Below are positions 35,650-44,146 of a stretch of DNA of 64,000 nt, piece after piece. The DNA is taken from contig NZ_CP061725.1 in NCBI RefSeq assembly GCF_014764405.1, positions 1,178,001 through 1,242,000 on the forward strand, written 5' to 3'. Each line of letters starts with the position of its first letter. Within the stretch, counting starts at the first letter, position 1. Origin of the DNA: Micromonospora craniellae (lineage in GTDB: Bacteria > Actinomycetota > Actinomycetes > Mycobacteriales > Micromonosporaceae). The position numbers and the translations under genes are program-made. The notes under the pieces are model-generated. The model had not been told where the DNA came from. It did not search any database and saw nothing but the letters and a program-made list of their open reading frames with translations.

Positions 35650-35951
35650 GACGCCACATCCTCGTCCAGAATCCGTGGTACGCGGAACCGCTGCTCCTCT
35701 GCGTCGGGCGCGCCGGACAGCGCCTCCTCGGGGGTCAGGCACGGCGTCACGACGTCCTCGCGGAGCACGTTGGTCAGCGGCACCGAGTGCGAGGTCGGCG
35801 GGATGTCCGCGGCGGCGACCTCGCCCACCTGGGCGACCGCCTGGAGGATCACGTCGAGCTGGCCGGCGAAGGTGTCCAGCTCCTCCTCCGTCACGGCGAG
35901 CCGCGACAGTCGCGCCAGGTGCGCGACCTCCTCGCGGGAGATGGCGGCCAT
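35646..35951 (-). CDS. gatC: Asp-tRNA(Asn)/Glu-tRNA(Gln) amidotransferase subunit C
   Basis: 101 aa, the usual GatC size: ISREEVAHLARLSRLAVTEEE at the start, LDVILQAVAQV in the middle, and a C-terminal EQRFRVPRILDEDVAS that wraps between GatA and GatB. ATG at 35951 follows AAGGGGG at 5 nt. First gene of gatCA. Confidence 0.95.
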   Translation of the reverse strand: MAAISREEVAHLARLSRLAVTEEELDTFAGQLDVILQAVAQVGEVAAADIPPTSHSVPLTNVLREDVVTPCLTPEEALSGAPDAEEQRFRVPRILDEDVAS

Positions 35952-36071
35952 CGGTGCCCCCTTCGTGGCTGTCCTGCGTCTGCCTACGCCCACCAACGCG
36001 GCGCACGAGGCGGCGCGCGGTGACCGCAGCGAGTCTATTGTTCCGCGCCCGGCCCGCCGCCCCCGGCTCCC

Positions 36072-36103
36072 CGGGGCGTCCGGTCCGCCGACCGGACGCC
36101 CCG
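36072..36103 (-). terminator. Hairpin terminator between the third GGDEF-EAL gene and gatC
   Basis: Fourteen-bp perfect stem (36072-36085 with 36090-36103), loop CGCC, 36 bp beyond the stop of the upstream gene on the minus strand. Confidence 0.75.
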
Positions 36104-36138
36104 CCCGACGGGCGGTGTGCGGCGGGTCCGGCGGCGGG

Positions 36139-38553
36139 TCACCGAGGGCTGCGGCGGGGTACGTCCGGCTCGTCGTGGCCGCCGAGCGGGCGCAGCGGGC
36201 GGTAGCGGGCCAGCCAGGCCACCAGTTCCTCGGCCGGCATCGGCCGGGCGTAGAACCAGCCCTGTGCCGCGTCACACCCGGCCGCGTGCAGCATCCGCCA
36301 GGTCTTCTCGTCCTCCACGCCCTCGGCGACCACCCGCAACCCCAGCGCCTTGGCCAGTCCGATCGTCGACCGGACGATCGCCGCGTCGTCGGAGTCCTCG
36401 GTCATCCCGAGAACGAAGGACCGGTCGACCTTCACCTCCGACAGCGGCAGCCGGCGAAGGTGTTGCAGCGAGGAGTAGCCGGTGCCGAAGTCGTCGAGCG
36501 CGATGCCGACCCCGATCCGGTGTAACCGGGTGATCGTGGTCAGCACCCGGCGCGGATCGGCCATCAACGCGCCCTCGGTGATCTCCAGTTGCAGCCGTTC
36601 CGGCACCACGCCGTAGCGGGTCAACCGGTCGGCGATCTGGTCGGCGATCTCGCCGGTGTGCAGGTCGCGCACGCTGACGTTGAGCGCCGCCCGCAGGCCC
36701 AGGCCCGCCGCCGACCACTTGGCCAACTGTTCGACCACGTCGTCCACCACCCGACGGGTGAGCAGGCGCATCACGGCGCTCTGCTCGGCGACCCGGATCA
36801 GCTCCTCCGGGTCGACCATGCCCCGGCGGGGGTGCCGCCAGCGCAGCAGCGCCTCGACCCCGACCACCTCGCCGGTGGCGATGGCGATCTGCGGCTGGTA
36901 ATACATCATGATCTCGCCCGCGTCCCCGGACGGATCGCCGCCGAACGCGGCACCGGTGGAGGGCACGACCTCGTCACCCGGCCGGTGGGCGCCGGCCGGT
37001 CCGGACCACGGCTCGCCGGGGACCGCCGCCGGGTCGCCGGGCTGGACGGTACGGCGCAGGATCGGGTCCGCGCCGGCGACGATCCGGGCGATCAGTTCGT
37101 CGTCGGGCGCGATCGCCGGGGGTCGGCGACGCCGACGGAACCACCCGCCGCGCTGCGGCACCGCCGGGGTCGCGGTCAACGCCGCCCCGTCCCCGCCCCG
37201 TACCACCGGCGCGTCGCCCGGGGCACCGGCGGACCGGCCCGCCGGGCCAGCGTCCAACACCCGGCGCAGGTCGGCCAGCAGGCCCAGCCGCTCGGCGGAG
37301 TTGTGGTCGGACTCGGCGGTGTAGACGGCGACCGTGCCATTGCGGTGCTTGGCGTCGTACATGGCCACGTCGGCGTGGCGCATCAGGGTGGCGAAGTCCT
37401 CGCCGTGCTCCGGGTACAGGGCGATGCCGATGGAGCCGCCGACCTCCAGCGGCAGCCCGTCCAGCGGCACCGGCTCGGCGAGGACCCGCACCACCTGGTC
37501 GGCCAACGCCCGGGCCTCGGTGACGTCGTCCACCCCGGTCATCACGATCGCGAACTCGTCACCGCCGAGGCGGACCACCATGTCCGGTGCGGGCACGAGG
37601 TCGGTCAGCCGGGCGCTCACCTCGACCAGCAGGCGGTCGCCGACAGCGTGCCCGAGGGCGTCGTTGACGTTCTTGAAACGGTCCAGGTCGATCAGGAGCA
37701 GGGCCAGGTGGGCACCGGGCTCACCGCGTGCGGCGCGCTCGGCGTGCCGGTGCACCTGCTCGTTGACCTCGCTGAGCAGCGCCTTGCGGTTGGGCAGCCC
37801 GGTCAGTGGGTCGAGGGCGGCGAGTTGGCGCTGCTCGACGGTGAGCCGGGCCATCCGGTACACCGCGAACAGCGGCACCAGCACCAGCGGGACCAGGGCC
37901 GCACTGGCCCGCGCGGCGGTGACCAGCACCGGTGCGAGCAACAGCAGGGAGCCGGTGGAGAGCAGTTCGAACGGCAGGCCGTGCCGGGCGTTGGGCCACC
38001 ACCGCTCGCCGAAGCGCAGCCGGACGGCCGTGGTGACCAGCCCGTAGTTGACCAGGAACCAGGCCACCCCGGCGCCGCCGATCGCGGCGATGTCGGTCCA
38101 CCCCAGACCGCCGCCGTCGAAGATGCCGCCCGGCCCGAGCCGGGTGACGGCGTACGCGGCGGCCAGCGAGCAGGCGTACTGCCCGGCGTTGAAGGCGACC
38201 CGCCAGGGGGCGTGCCGCATCCGGGCTCCGGAGACCAGCACGGCGACCGCCTGCACCGCGACCGCCGGGCCGAGACCCCAGCCGAGCAGGATGGCGAAGG
38301 TGAAGCAGGTCGACGGGAAGACCGCGGACGAGGAGGGCCGACGACCGGGCGGCAGGAACGGGCGCGCGTCGCAGGCGACGGCGAGCACGGCCATCGTCCA
38401 GAACGCGGCCGGCAGCTCCGACAGCGTTCCGGCGAGCGAGACCAGTGGCCCGACGGAGAGCAGCACGGCCACGGCCAGCACGCCGCCCACGAAGACCGAG
38501 AACGGCGCGGTGCGCCCGGGCGGGACGAGGTTGCGCGGATCGGGCGGCTCCAT
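36139..38553 (-). CDS. Membrane GGDEF-EAL cyclic-di-GMP protein with an insertion before the EAL core
   Basis: 804 aa. Seven or eight membrane helices (about residues 18-230), then GGDEF (about 235-405) with intact RLGGDEFAIVM and preceding LIDLDRFKNVND, then EAL with MMYYQPQIAI, EALLRWRHP, LNVSVRDL, LEITEGAL, DDFGTGYSSL, VKVDRS and AEGVE. Both sites look active. Between the usual linker helix (LGLLADLRRVLDAG) and the first EAL strand lies an insertion of about 115 residues rich in Gly, Pro and Arg (RRRRRPP), unlike the other two GGDEF-EAL proteins here. ATG 38553 follows GGGAGG. Confidence 0.9.
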   Translation of the reverse strand: MEPPDPRNLVPPGRTAPFSVFVGGVLAVAVLLSVGPLVSLAGTLSELPAAFWTMAVLAVACDARPFLPPGRRPSSSAVFPSTCFTFAILLGWGLGPAVAVQAVAVLVSGARMRHAPWRVAFNAGQYACSLAAAYAVTRLGPGGIFDGGGLGWTDIAAIGGAGVAWFLVNYGLVTTAVRLRFGERWWPNARHGLPFELLSTGSLLLLAPVLVTAARASAALVPLVLVPLFAVYRMARLTVEQRQLAALDPLTGLPNRKALLSEVNEQVHRHAERAARGEPGAHLALLLIDLDRFKNVNDALGHAVGDRLLVEVSARLTDLVPAPDMVVRLGGDEFAIVMTGVDDVTEARALADQVVRVLAEPVPLDGLPLEVGGSIGIALYPEHGEDFATLMRHADVAMYDAKHRNGTVAVYTAESDHNSAERLGLLADLRRVLDAGPAGRSAGAPGDAPVVRGGDGAALTATPAVPQRGGWFRRRRRPPAIAPDDELIARIVAGADPILRRTVQPGDPAAVPGEPWSGPAGAHRPGDEVVPSTGAAFGGDPSGDAGEIMMYYQPQIAIATGEVVGVEALLRWRHPRRGMVDPEELIRVAEQSAVMRLLTRRVVDDVVEQLAKWSAAGLGLRAALNVSVRDLHTGEIADQIADRLTRYGVVPERLQLEITEGALMADPRRVLTTITRLHRIGVGIALDDFGTGYSSLQHLRRLPLSEVKVDRSFVLGMTEDSDDAAIVRSTIGLAKALGLRVVAEGVEDEKTWRMLHAAGCDAAQGWFYARPMPAEELVAWLARYRPLRPLGGHDEPDVPRRSPR

Positions 38554-38712
38554 CACACCTCCCGTTACAGGACGCGACGCGTGGGTCCACGCGCCGTGTC
38601 CCCAATGAAACGCCCCCGACGACCGGAAACCAGGTACGACAGCCGCAAATCGGTCGTAGTCGTAATTAAGTTGGTATCCGGACGAGTAACCGCAAGATCG
38701 GCAAGTGCCGCC

Positions 38713-40848
38713 TTACTCCTCGACGCGGGCCACCGCGCGGGCCGCGTCCGCCCCGGAGTCGAGCAGCACCCGGAAGCCCTCCTCGTCGAGGATCGGCACC
38801 TTCAGGCCGGCCGCCTTGTCCGCCTTGGATCCTGGATTGTCGCCGACCACCACGAAACCGGTCTTCTTCGACACCGAGCCGCTGACCTTGCCGCCCCGGG
38901 ACTGGATCGCCTCGGCGGCCTGGTCTCGCGAGTAGCCGGCCAGCGTGCCGGTGACCACCACGGTCACCCCCTCCAGCGGTCGTGGGCCCTCCCCCTGCGC
39001 CTCCTCGGCCATCCGGACACCCGCGTCGGCCCACTTGCGGATCACCTCGCGGTGCCAGTCGACGGCGAGCCACTCCCGGATGCTCGCGGCGATGGTCGGC
39101 CCGACACCGTCGACGGAGGACAGTTCCTCCTCCGACGCGGCATCGATCGCCTCGATCGACCGGAAGTGCCGGGCGAGCGCCTGCGCGGCGGTCGGCCCGA
39201 CGTGCCGGATGGAGAGCGCCACCAGCACCCGCCACAGCTCGCGTTCCTTGGCGACGGCGAGGTTGTCGAGCAGCTTGACGGCGTTGCTGCCGAGGCTGCC
39301 GTCCTTGTTGACGAAGAACGGCGAGCGGGCCAACTGCTCGGCGTCGAGCGAGAACAGGTCACCCTCGTCGGTGATCACCTGCGCGTCGAGCAGCGCGGCG
39401 GCGCTCTTGTAGCCGAGCGCCTCGATGTCGAACACCTTGCGCCCGGCCAGGTGGTAGACCCGCTCGCGCAACTGCGCCGGGCAACTGCGCGAGTTGGGGC
39501 AGCGGATGTCGACGTCGCCCTCCTTCGCCGGGGCGAGCGGGGTGCCGCAGGCCGGGCAGGTGGTGGGCATGACGAACGCCCGGGCGTCGGGCGGGCGCAG
39601 CTCGACCACCGGGCCGAGCACCTCGGGGATCACGTCGCCGGCCTTACGGATCACCACCGTGTCGCCGATCAGCACCCCCTTGCGCTCCACCTCGCGGGCG
39701 TTGTGCAGGGTCGCGTACGCGACGGTGGAGCCGGCCACCTTCACCGGCTGGAGCAGCGCCCGGGGCGTGACCCGACCGGTCCGTCCCACCTCGACCTCGA
39801 TGTCGAGCAGGCTGGTGTTGACCTCCTCGGGTGGGTACTTGAAGGCGATCGCCCAGCGGGGTGCCCGGCTGGTCGAGCCGAGCCGCCCCTGGATCGGCAC
39901 CGGGTCGACCTTGACCACCACGCCGTCGATCTCGTGTTCCACGTCGTGCCGGTGCGCGGCGTAGTGCGCGATGAAGTCCCGGACGCCGGCCAGGTCGGAC
40001 ACCACCCGCCAGCGGTCGCTGGTGGGCAGCCCCCAGGCCCGCAACGCCGAGTACGACTCGGACTGGGTGGCCGGCTGGAAGCCGCGCCGGGCACCGATGC
40101 CGTGCACCACCAGGCGCAGCGGTCGGGACGCGGTGATCCGCGGGTCCTTCTGCCGCAGGCTGCCGGCGGCGGCGTTACGCGGGTTGGCGAACGGCGCCTT
40201 GCCCTGCTCGACCAGGCCCGCGTTCAGGTCGGCGAAGGCCTCGACCGGGAAGTAGATCTCCCCGCGTACCTCGATCAGCTCGGAGACCGGCCCGAACTCC
40301 GCCGAGTCGGTCAGCCGGGTGGGCACGTCCCGGATGCTGCGCACGTTGGCGGTGACGTCCTCGCCGATGCGGCCGTCGCCCCGGGTCGCCGCCCGCACCA
40401 GCCGACCCGACTCGTAGGTGAGGTTGATCGCCAGCCCGTCGACCTTCAGCTCGCACAGGTAGGGCACCGGGCCGCCCGCGTCCCGCTCGACCCGCTCGGC
40501 CCACGCCGCCAGCTCCTCGTCGGCGAACGCGTTGTCCAGCGACATCATCCGTTCCGCGTGCGCGACCGGGGCGAAGTCGGTGGAGAAGGTGCCGCCGACA
40601 CGTTGGGTCGGCGAATCCGGGGTGCGCAGCGCCGGAAACTCCTCCTCCAACGCTTCCAGCTCCCGCAGTTGCCGGTCGAACTCGGCGTCCGAGACGGTCG
40701 GCGCGTCGAGCACGTAGTAGCGGTACTGGTGCTCGGTCAGCTCCTGGCTCAGCGTGGCGTGCCGTTCCCGCGCCTGCGGGGTGGGCTCGGCGCCGGCCGC
40801 CGCCTCCTGCGCCGCGCTGACCTGCTGGTCGATGGCTTGCTCGGACAA
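38713..40848 (-). CDS. ligA: NAD-dependent DNA ligase
   Basis: 711 aa replicative ligase. The adenylation domain has active Lys in CELKVDGLAINL (about residue 125), followed by the OB fold, a four-Cys zinc finger (CPACGTPL ... CPNSRSCPAQ, about 430-450), helix-hairpin-helix repeats (LSIRHVGPTAAQALA, VDGVGPTIAASI) and a C-terminal BRCT domain (LEGVTVVVTGTLAGYSRDQA). TTG at 40848 is chosen as start because AGGAGG lies 8 nt upstream; a GTG 33 nt earlier has no ribosome site. Last gene of the run that begins with the cysteine desulfurase. Confidence 0.95.
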   Translation of the reverse strand: MSEQAIDQQVSAAQEAAAGAEPTPQARERHATLSQELTEHQYRYYVLDAPTVSDAEFDRQLRELEALEEEFPALRTPDSPTQRVGGTFSTDFAPVAHAERMMSLDNAFADEELAAWAERVERDAGGPVPYLCELKVDGLAINLTYESGRLVRAATRGDGRIGEDVTANVRSIRDVPTRLTDSAEFGPVSELIEVRGEIYFPVEAFADLNAGLVEQGKAPFANPRNAAAGSLRQKDPRITASRPLRLVVHGIGARRGFQPATQSESYSALRAWGLPTSDRWRVVSDLAGVRDFIAHYAAHRHDVEHEIDGVVVKVDPVPIQGRLGSTSRAPRWAIAFKYPPEEVNTSLLDIEVEVGRTGRVTPRALLQPVKVAGSTVAYATLHNAREVERKGVLIGDTVVIRKAGDVIPEVLGPVVELRPPDARAFVMPTTCPACGTPLAPAKEGDVDIRCPNSRSCPAQLRERVYHLAGRKVFDIEALGYKSAAALLDAQVITDEGDLFSLDAEQLARSPFFVNKDGSLGSNAVKLLDNLAVAKERELWRVLVALSIRHVGPTAAQALARHFRSIEAIDAASEEELSSVDGVGPTIAASIREWLAVDWHREVIRKWADAGVRMAEEAQGEGPRPLEGVTVVVTGTLAGYSRDQAAEAIQSRGGKVSGSVSKKTGFVVVGDNPGSKADKAAGLKVPILDEEGFRVLLDSGADAARAVARVEE

Positions 40849-40934
40849 CCCCGCGACCTCCTGTGATGGGTACCCCGGCACGGTATCCGGCGGGTCGGAC
40901 AGTTCGCCGACAACCCCTCCGGTTCCGCCGCCGG

Positions 40935-41951
40935 TCAGCGCTGCCAGGCGGCGGCGAGGGCGGTGAGCTGGTCGGCGTACTCGATGCGACCGGCCCAGTC
41001 GGCGGGCCAGGCGGCGGCCCCCACGGCGGCACCGACGAAGGCCCCGGCCAGGGCGGCGATCGAGTCGGAGTCACCGGCGGTCCGGGCACCCCGGGCGAGC
41101 GCACCGACCGGGTCGTCGACGTGCCGGACGGCGCAGTAGAGCGCGGTCGCCAGGGCCTCCTCGGCGATCCACCCCTCGCCGGTCAGCCGGCACGGGTCAC
41201 CGCCGTCGTCGGGAGCGGCGATCGCCGCGTCGAGCCGGGCCAGCGCCCGCAGGCACTCGTCCCAGCCCCGGGCGATGAACTCCTGCGGCGTCCGTACTCC
41301 CGGGCGTTGCCACAGGTCGCCGAGCCAGTCGGCCCGGTAGGTCCGACGTTGGTCCCGGGCCCGCGCGGCGAGCAGGCCGGGCAGTTCGGCGATCGCGGTG
41401 CCCTCGGCCAGCAACCGCACCGCGTACGCGGTCAGCTCGCTGGCCGCCAGGCCGGTCGGGTGCCCGTGGGTCAGCCCGGCCTGGAGCTGGGCCAGCCCGG
41501 CGAAGGTGTCGAGGTCGACGTCGAGCAGCCCGACCGGGGTGACCCGCATGTTCGCCCCGCAGCCCTTCGAGCCGGCCTGGGTGACCTGCTGCCAGGGCAG
41601 CCCACCGGACAGCTCGGCACAGGCCCGCAGGCAGGTCATCCCGGGCGCGCGGTTGTTGTCCGGGCTGGCCGCCCAGGCCAGGAAGCGCTGCCTCAGCAGC
41701 GGCTCGACCGCCTCGGGCGTGTACGCGGGCGCGTCGTGCAACGCCCAGCCGACCGCGAGCGCCATCTGGGTGTCGTCGGTGACCAACGCGGGGTCGCCCA
41801 CCAGGTCCCGGGGGCCGGTGGGGCCGTACCGTTCCTCGATCTCGGTCACGGTGAGGAACTCGGCGGGCCTGCCCAGGGCGTCACCGTAGGCGAGTCCGAA
41901 CAGCGAGCCGGCGGCCCGCCCGTGCACAGGGCTGATCATGAAGACGATCAT
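40935..41951 (-). CDS. ADP-ribosylglycohydrolase family protein
   Basis: 338 aa, DraG/ARH-type hydrolase that removes ADP-ribose from proteins or nucleic acids. The binuclear metal site is visible as GLAYGDALGRPAE and VTDDTQMALA in the N-terminal part and GDSDSIAALAGAFVGAAVGA at the C-terminus, all standard for the family. The start is ATG 41951 after GAGCAGG, or ATG 41939. It lies between the MetE-like gene and ligA on the same strand. Confidence 0.9.
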   Translation of the reverse strand: MIVFMISPVHGRAAGSLFGLAYGDALGRPAEFLTVTEIEERYGPTGPRDLVGDPALVTDDTQMALAVGWALHDAPAYTPEAVEPLLRQRFLAWAASPDNNRAPGMTCLRACAELSGGLPWQQVTQAGSKGCGANMRVTPVGLLDVDLDTFAGLAQLQAGLTHGHPTGLAASELTAYAVRLLAEGTAIAELPGLLAARARDQRRTYRADWLGDLWQRPGVRTPQEFIARGWDECLRALARLDAAIAAPDDGGDPCRLTGEGWIAEEALATALYCAVRHVDDPVGALARGARTAGDSDSIAALAGAFVGAAVGAAAWPADWAGRIEYADQLTALAAAWQR

Positions 41952-41977
41952 GCCTGCTCGGGCGGGCCGGCGAAACC

Positions 41978-42979
41978 TCACTCCTCGGCGAGCCGACGCC
42001 CCGCGTCGCGGCAGGCGGACAGGACCGCGCGGGCGTGTGCCGGGGGGGCGCCGGCCAGGCCGCAGGCGGGTGTGACGACCACCTGCTCGGCGAGCCGGCG
42101 ACGGGGGAAACCGAGCCGGTCCCAGAGGGTGCGGACCCGGTCGGCGACCTGGGCCGAGGTCGGCGCGCGACCGGCCGACGCGGTGCCCGGCGCGGCGCCG
42201 GCGAGCAGGCCCAGCCCGGCGTCGATCGCCTCGCCCAGCGCATCGAGGTCGGTGACCAGGTCCAGGGCGAGGGCGACACCGACGGCGCCGGTGGAGCGGA
42301 TCAGGTGCAGCGGTACGTCCGGGGCGCAGCAGTGCACCACGGTCGGTACGCCGACCGCCTCGATCACCGTGGCCAGCAGCGCACCTGCGTCCCCCGGCTG
42401 CACCGCCCGGTACGTGCCGAAGCCGCTCTCGGTGGGCACCCGGCCGGCCAGCACCGCCGGCAGCGACGGTTCGTCCACCTGGAGCAGGACGGAGGCGCGG
42501 GGTACCCGGCGGGCCACCGCCGCCACGTGCGCGCGGAGCCCCTCGGCGAGCGAGCCGGCCAGGTCGCGTACCGCACCGGGGTCGCGCACCATCCTGCCGC
42601 CGACCGGCAGTTCCACCGAGGCGGCGAGGGTGAACGGACCGGGTGCCTGCACCTTGATCGGGCCGGCGTACTCCTCGGCCTGCTCGGCGAGTTGGTCGAG
42701 GTCGCGTTCCATCAGGTCCCGCGCCCGGCGCAGGTCCCGGCCGGGGCGCAGGGCCACCCGCCAGCGCGCGGCGTACAGCTCCACCGGCAACTCGACCAAC
42801 AGGCCGGCGCCGCGGCCGATCATGTCCGCGCCCGGGCCACGGGCCGGCAGCTCCGGCAGGTGGGGCAGGGCGGGCAGTTCACCGAGGACGATCCGCTGCG
42901 CCTCGGCGATGTCGGTGCCGGGCAGCGATCCGATGCCGGTCGCCGCGCCGGCAGGCCACGGCCAAACCTGATCACTCAC
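41978..42979 (-). CDS. Cobalamin-independent methionine synthase-like protein (C-terminal domain only)
   Basis: 333 aa TIM barrel of the MetE C-terminal type. Zinc ligands match: His and Cys in VVHCCAPDVP (about residue 217), Glu in LLQVDEPSLP and Cys in VTPACGLAG near the end. It begins with GIGSLPGTD, the usual opening of this short actinobacterial group, and lacks the N-terminal MetE half. Possible roles are methyl transfer to homocysteine or another thiol from an unknown donor. GTG at 42979; 16 nt after the mnmA stop, so operonic. Confidence 0.85.
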   Translation of the reverse strand: MSDQVWPWPAGAATGIGSLPGTDIAEAQRIVLGELPALPHLPELPARGPGADMIGRGAGLLVELPVELYAARWRVALRPGRDLRRARDLMERDLDQLAEQAEEYAGPIKVQAPGPFTLAASVELPVGGRMVRDPGAVRDLAGSLAEGLRAHVAAVARRVPRASVLLQVDEPSLPAVLAGRVPTESGFGTYRAVQPGDAGALLATVIEAVGVPTVVHCCAPDVPLHLIRSTGAVGVALALDLVTDLDALGEAIDAGLGLLAGAAPGTASAGRAPTSAQVADRVRTLWDRLGFPRRRLAEQVVVTPACGLAGAPPAHARAVLSACRDAGRRLAEE

Positions 42980-42995
42980 CGCCGAAGGGTACCGG

Positions 42996-44069
42996 TCAGT
43001 CGGTGATGGTGGCGGAGCCGAGCACGATGTCACCGGCCGGGTCGGGGCGGTAGGCGACGATCGCCTGGCCGGCCGCGACGCCCCGGACCGGCTGCCGCAG
43101 GTCGGCGCGGAGGCCGTCGCCGTCCACGGTGACCTCGGCCGGCACCACGACGCCGTGCGCCCGCAACTGCACCTCGCACTCGATCGGGCCGGCGGGGCGC
43201 GGGCCGCCGGTCCAGACCGGGGTGGCGGCCCGCACCTCGGCGACCTCCAGCGCCTCGGCCGGCCCGACGGCCACCGTGTTGGTCGTCGGCGTGATGGAGA
43301 GCACGTAGCGGGGTCGGCCGTCCGGGGCCGGGCGGTCCAGGTGCAGGCCACGCCGCTGGCCGACGGTGTACGCGTACGCGCCGGCGTGCCGGCCCACCAC
43401 CGCACCGGTGGTGGCGTCGACCACGTCGCCGGGCGCCTCGCCGAGCCGCTGGGCCAGGAAGCCCCGGGTATCGCCGTCGGCGATGAAGCAGATGTCGTGC
43501 GAGTCGGGCTTGTCGGCCACCGCCAGTCCCCGGTCGGCGGCCTCCTGCCGGACCTGCGCCTTCGTCGAGTCGCCGAGCGGGAAGATCGAGCGGTCCAACT
43601 GCGCGCGGGTGAGCACGGCCAGCACGTACGACTGGTCCTTGGCCACGTCGACGCTGCGCCGCAGCAGGCCGTCCGGGCCGAGCCGGGCGTGGTGGCCGGT
43701 GACCACGGCGTCGAAGCCCAGGGCGACCGCCCGGTCCAGCACCGCGGCGAACTTGATCTTCTCGTTGCAGCGCAGGCACGGATTGGGGGTACGCCCGGCG
43801 GCGTACTCGGCCACGAAGTCGTCGACCACGTCGGCGTGGAACCGGTCGGCCATGTCCCACACGTAGAACGGGATGCCCAACACGTCGGCGGCCCGCCGCG
43901 CGTCCCGGGAGTCCTCCAGGGTGCAGCAGCCCCGCGCACCGGTGCGGTAGGTCTGCGGATTGCGGGCCAGCGCCAGGTGCACGCCGGTCACGTCGTGACC
44001 GGCCTGCACCGCCCGCGCCGCCGCCACGGCGGAATCCACACCGCCGGACATCGCCGCCAACACCCTCAC
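42996..44069 (-). CDS. mnmA: tRNA-specific 2-thiouridylase
   Basis: 357 aa enzyme that thiolates U34 of Lys/Glu/Gln tRNAs. PP-loop AAMSGGVDSAVAA at residues 5-17, catalytic Cys residues in NPCLRCNEKIKF (about 100) and SHDICFIADGD (about 195), and a C-terminal beta-barrel ending GQAIVAYRPD. GTG at 44069 (MRVLAAMSGG) is preferred over GTG 44078 because it gives the family N-terminus and GGGAG lies 9 nt upstream. It is co-directional with the cysteine desulfurase just upstream, the likely sulfur source. Confidence 0.95.
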   Translation of the reverse strand: MRVLAAMSGGVDSAVAAARAVQAGHDVTGVHLALARNPQTYRTGARGCCTLEDSRDARRAADVLGIPFYVWDMADRFHADVVDDFVAEYAAGRTPNPCLRCNEKIKFAAVLDRAVALGFDAVVTGHHARLGPDGLLRRSVDVAKDQSYVLAVLTRAQLDRSIFPLGDSTKAQVRQEAADRGLAVADKPDSHDICFIADGDTRGFLAQRLGEAPGDVVDATTGAVVGRHAGAYAYTVGQRRGLHLDRPAPDGRPRYVLSITPTTNTVAVGPAEALEVAEVRAATPVWTGGPRPAGPIECEVQLRAHGVVVPAEVTVDGDGLRADLRQPVRGVAAGQAIVAYRPDPAGDIVLGSATITD

Positions 44070-44146
44070 CCGGACCACGCTCCCTTCCCCACCGAGCCTA
44101 TCTCCGCACCGCCGTGCGGCGGTCTCCCCCGTCCACGCTGCCGAAG

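Noticed and set aside
36589..40866. A 1425-codon open frame on the plus strand
   Set aside because: It runs antisense through the third GGDEF-EAL gene and ligA. Its product is a low-complexity Gly/Arg/His/Gln-rich string with no domains, as expected from an antisense frame of GC-rich coding DNA.
41978..43939. 653-codon minus-strand frame spanning the MetE-like gene and mnmA
   Set aside because: Only the first third of the DNA (41978-42979) encodes MetE-like sequence in this frame; the rest is an off-frame reading of mnmA, which has intact catalytic motifs in its own frame.
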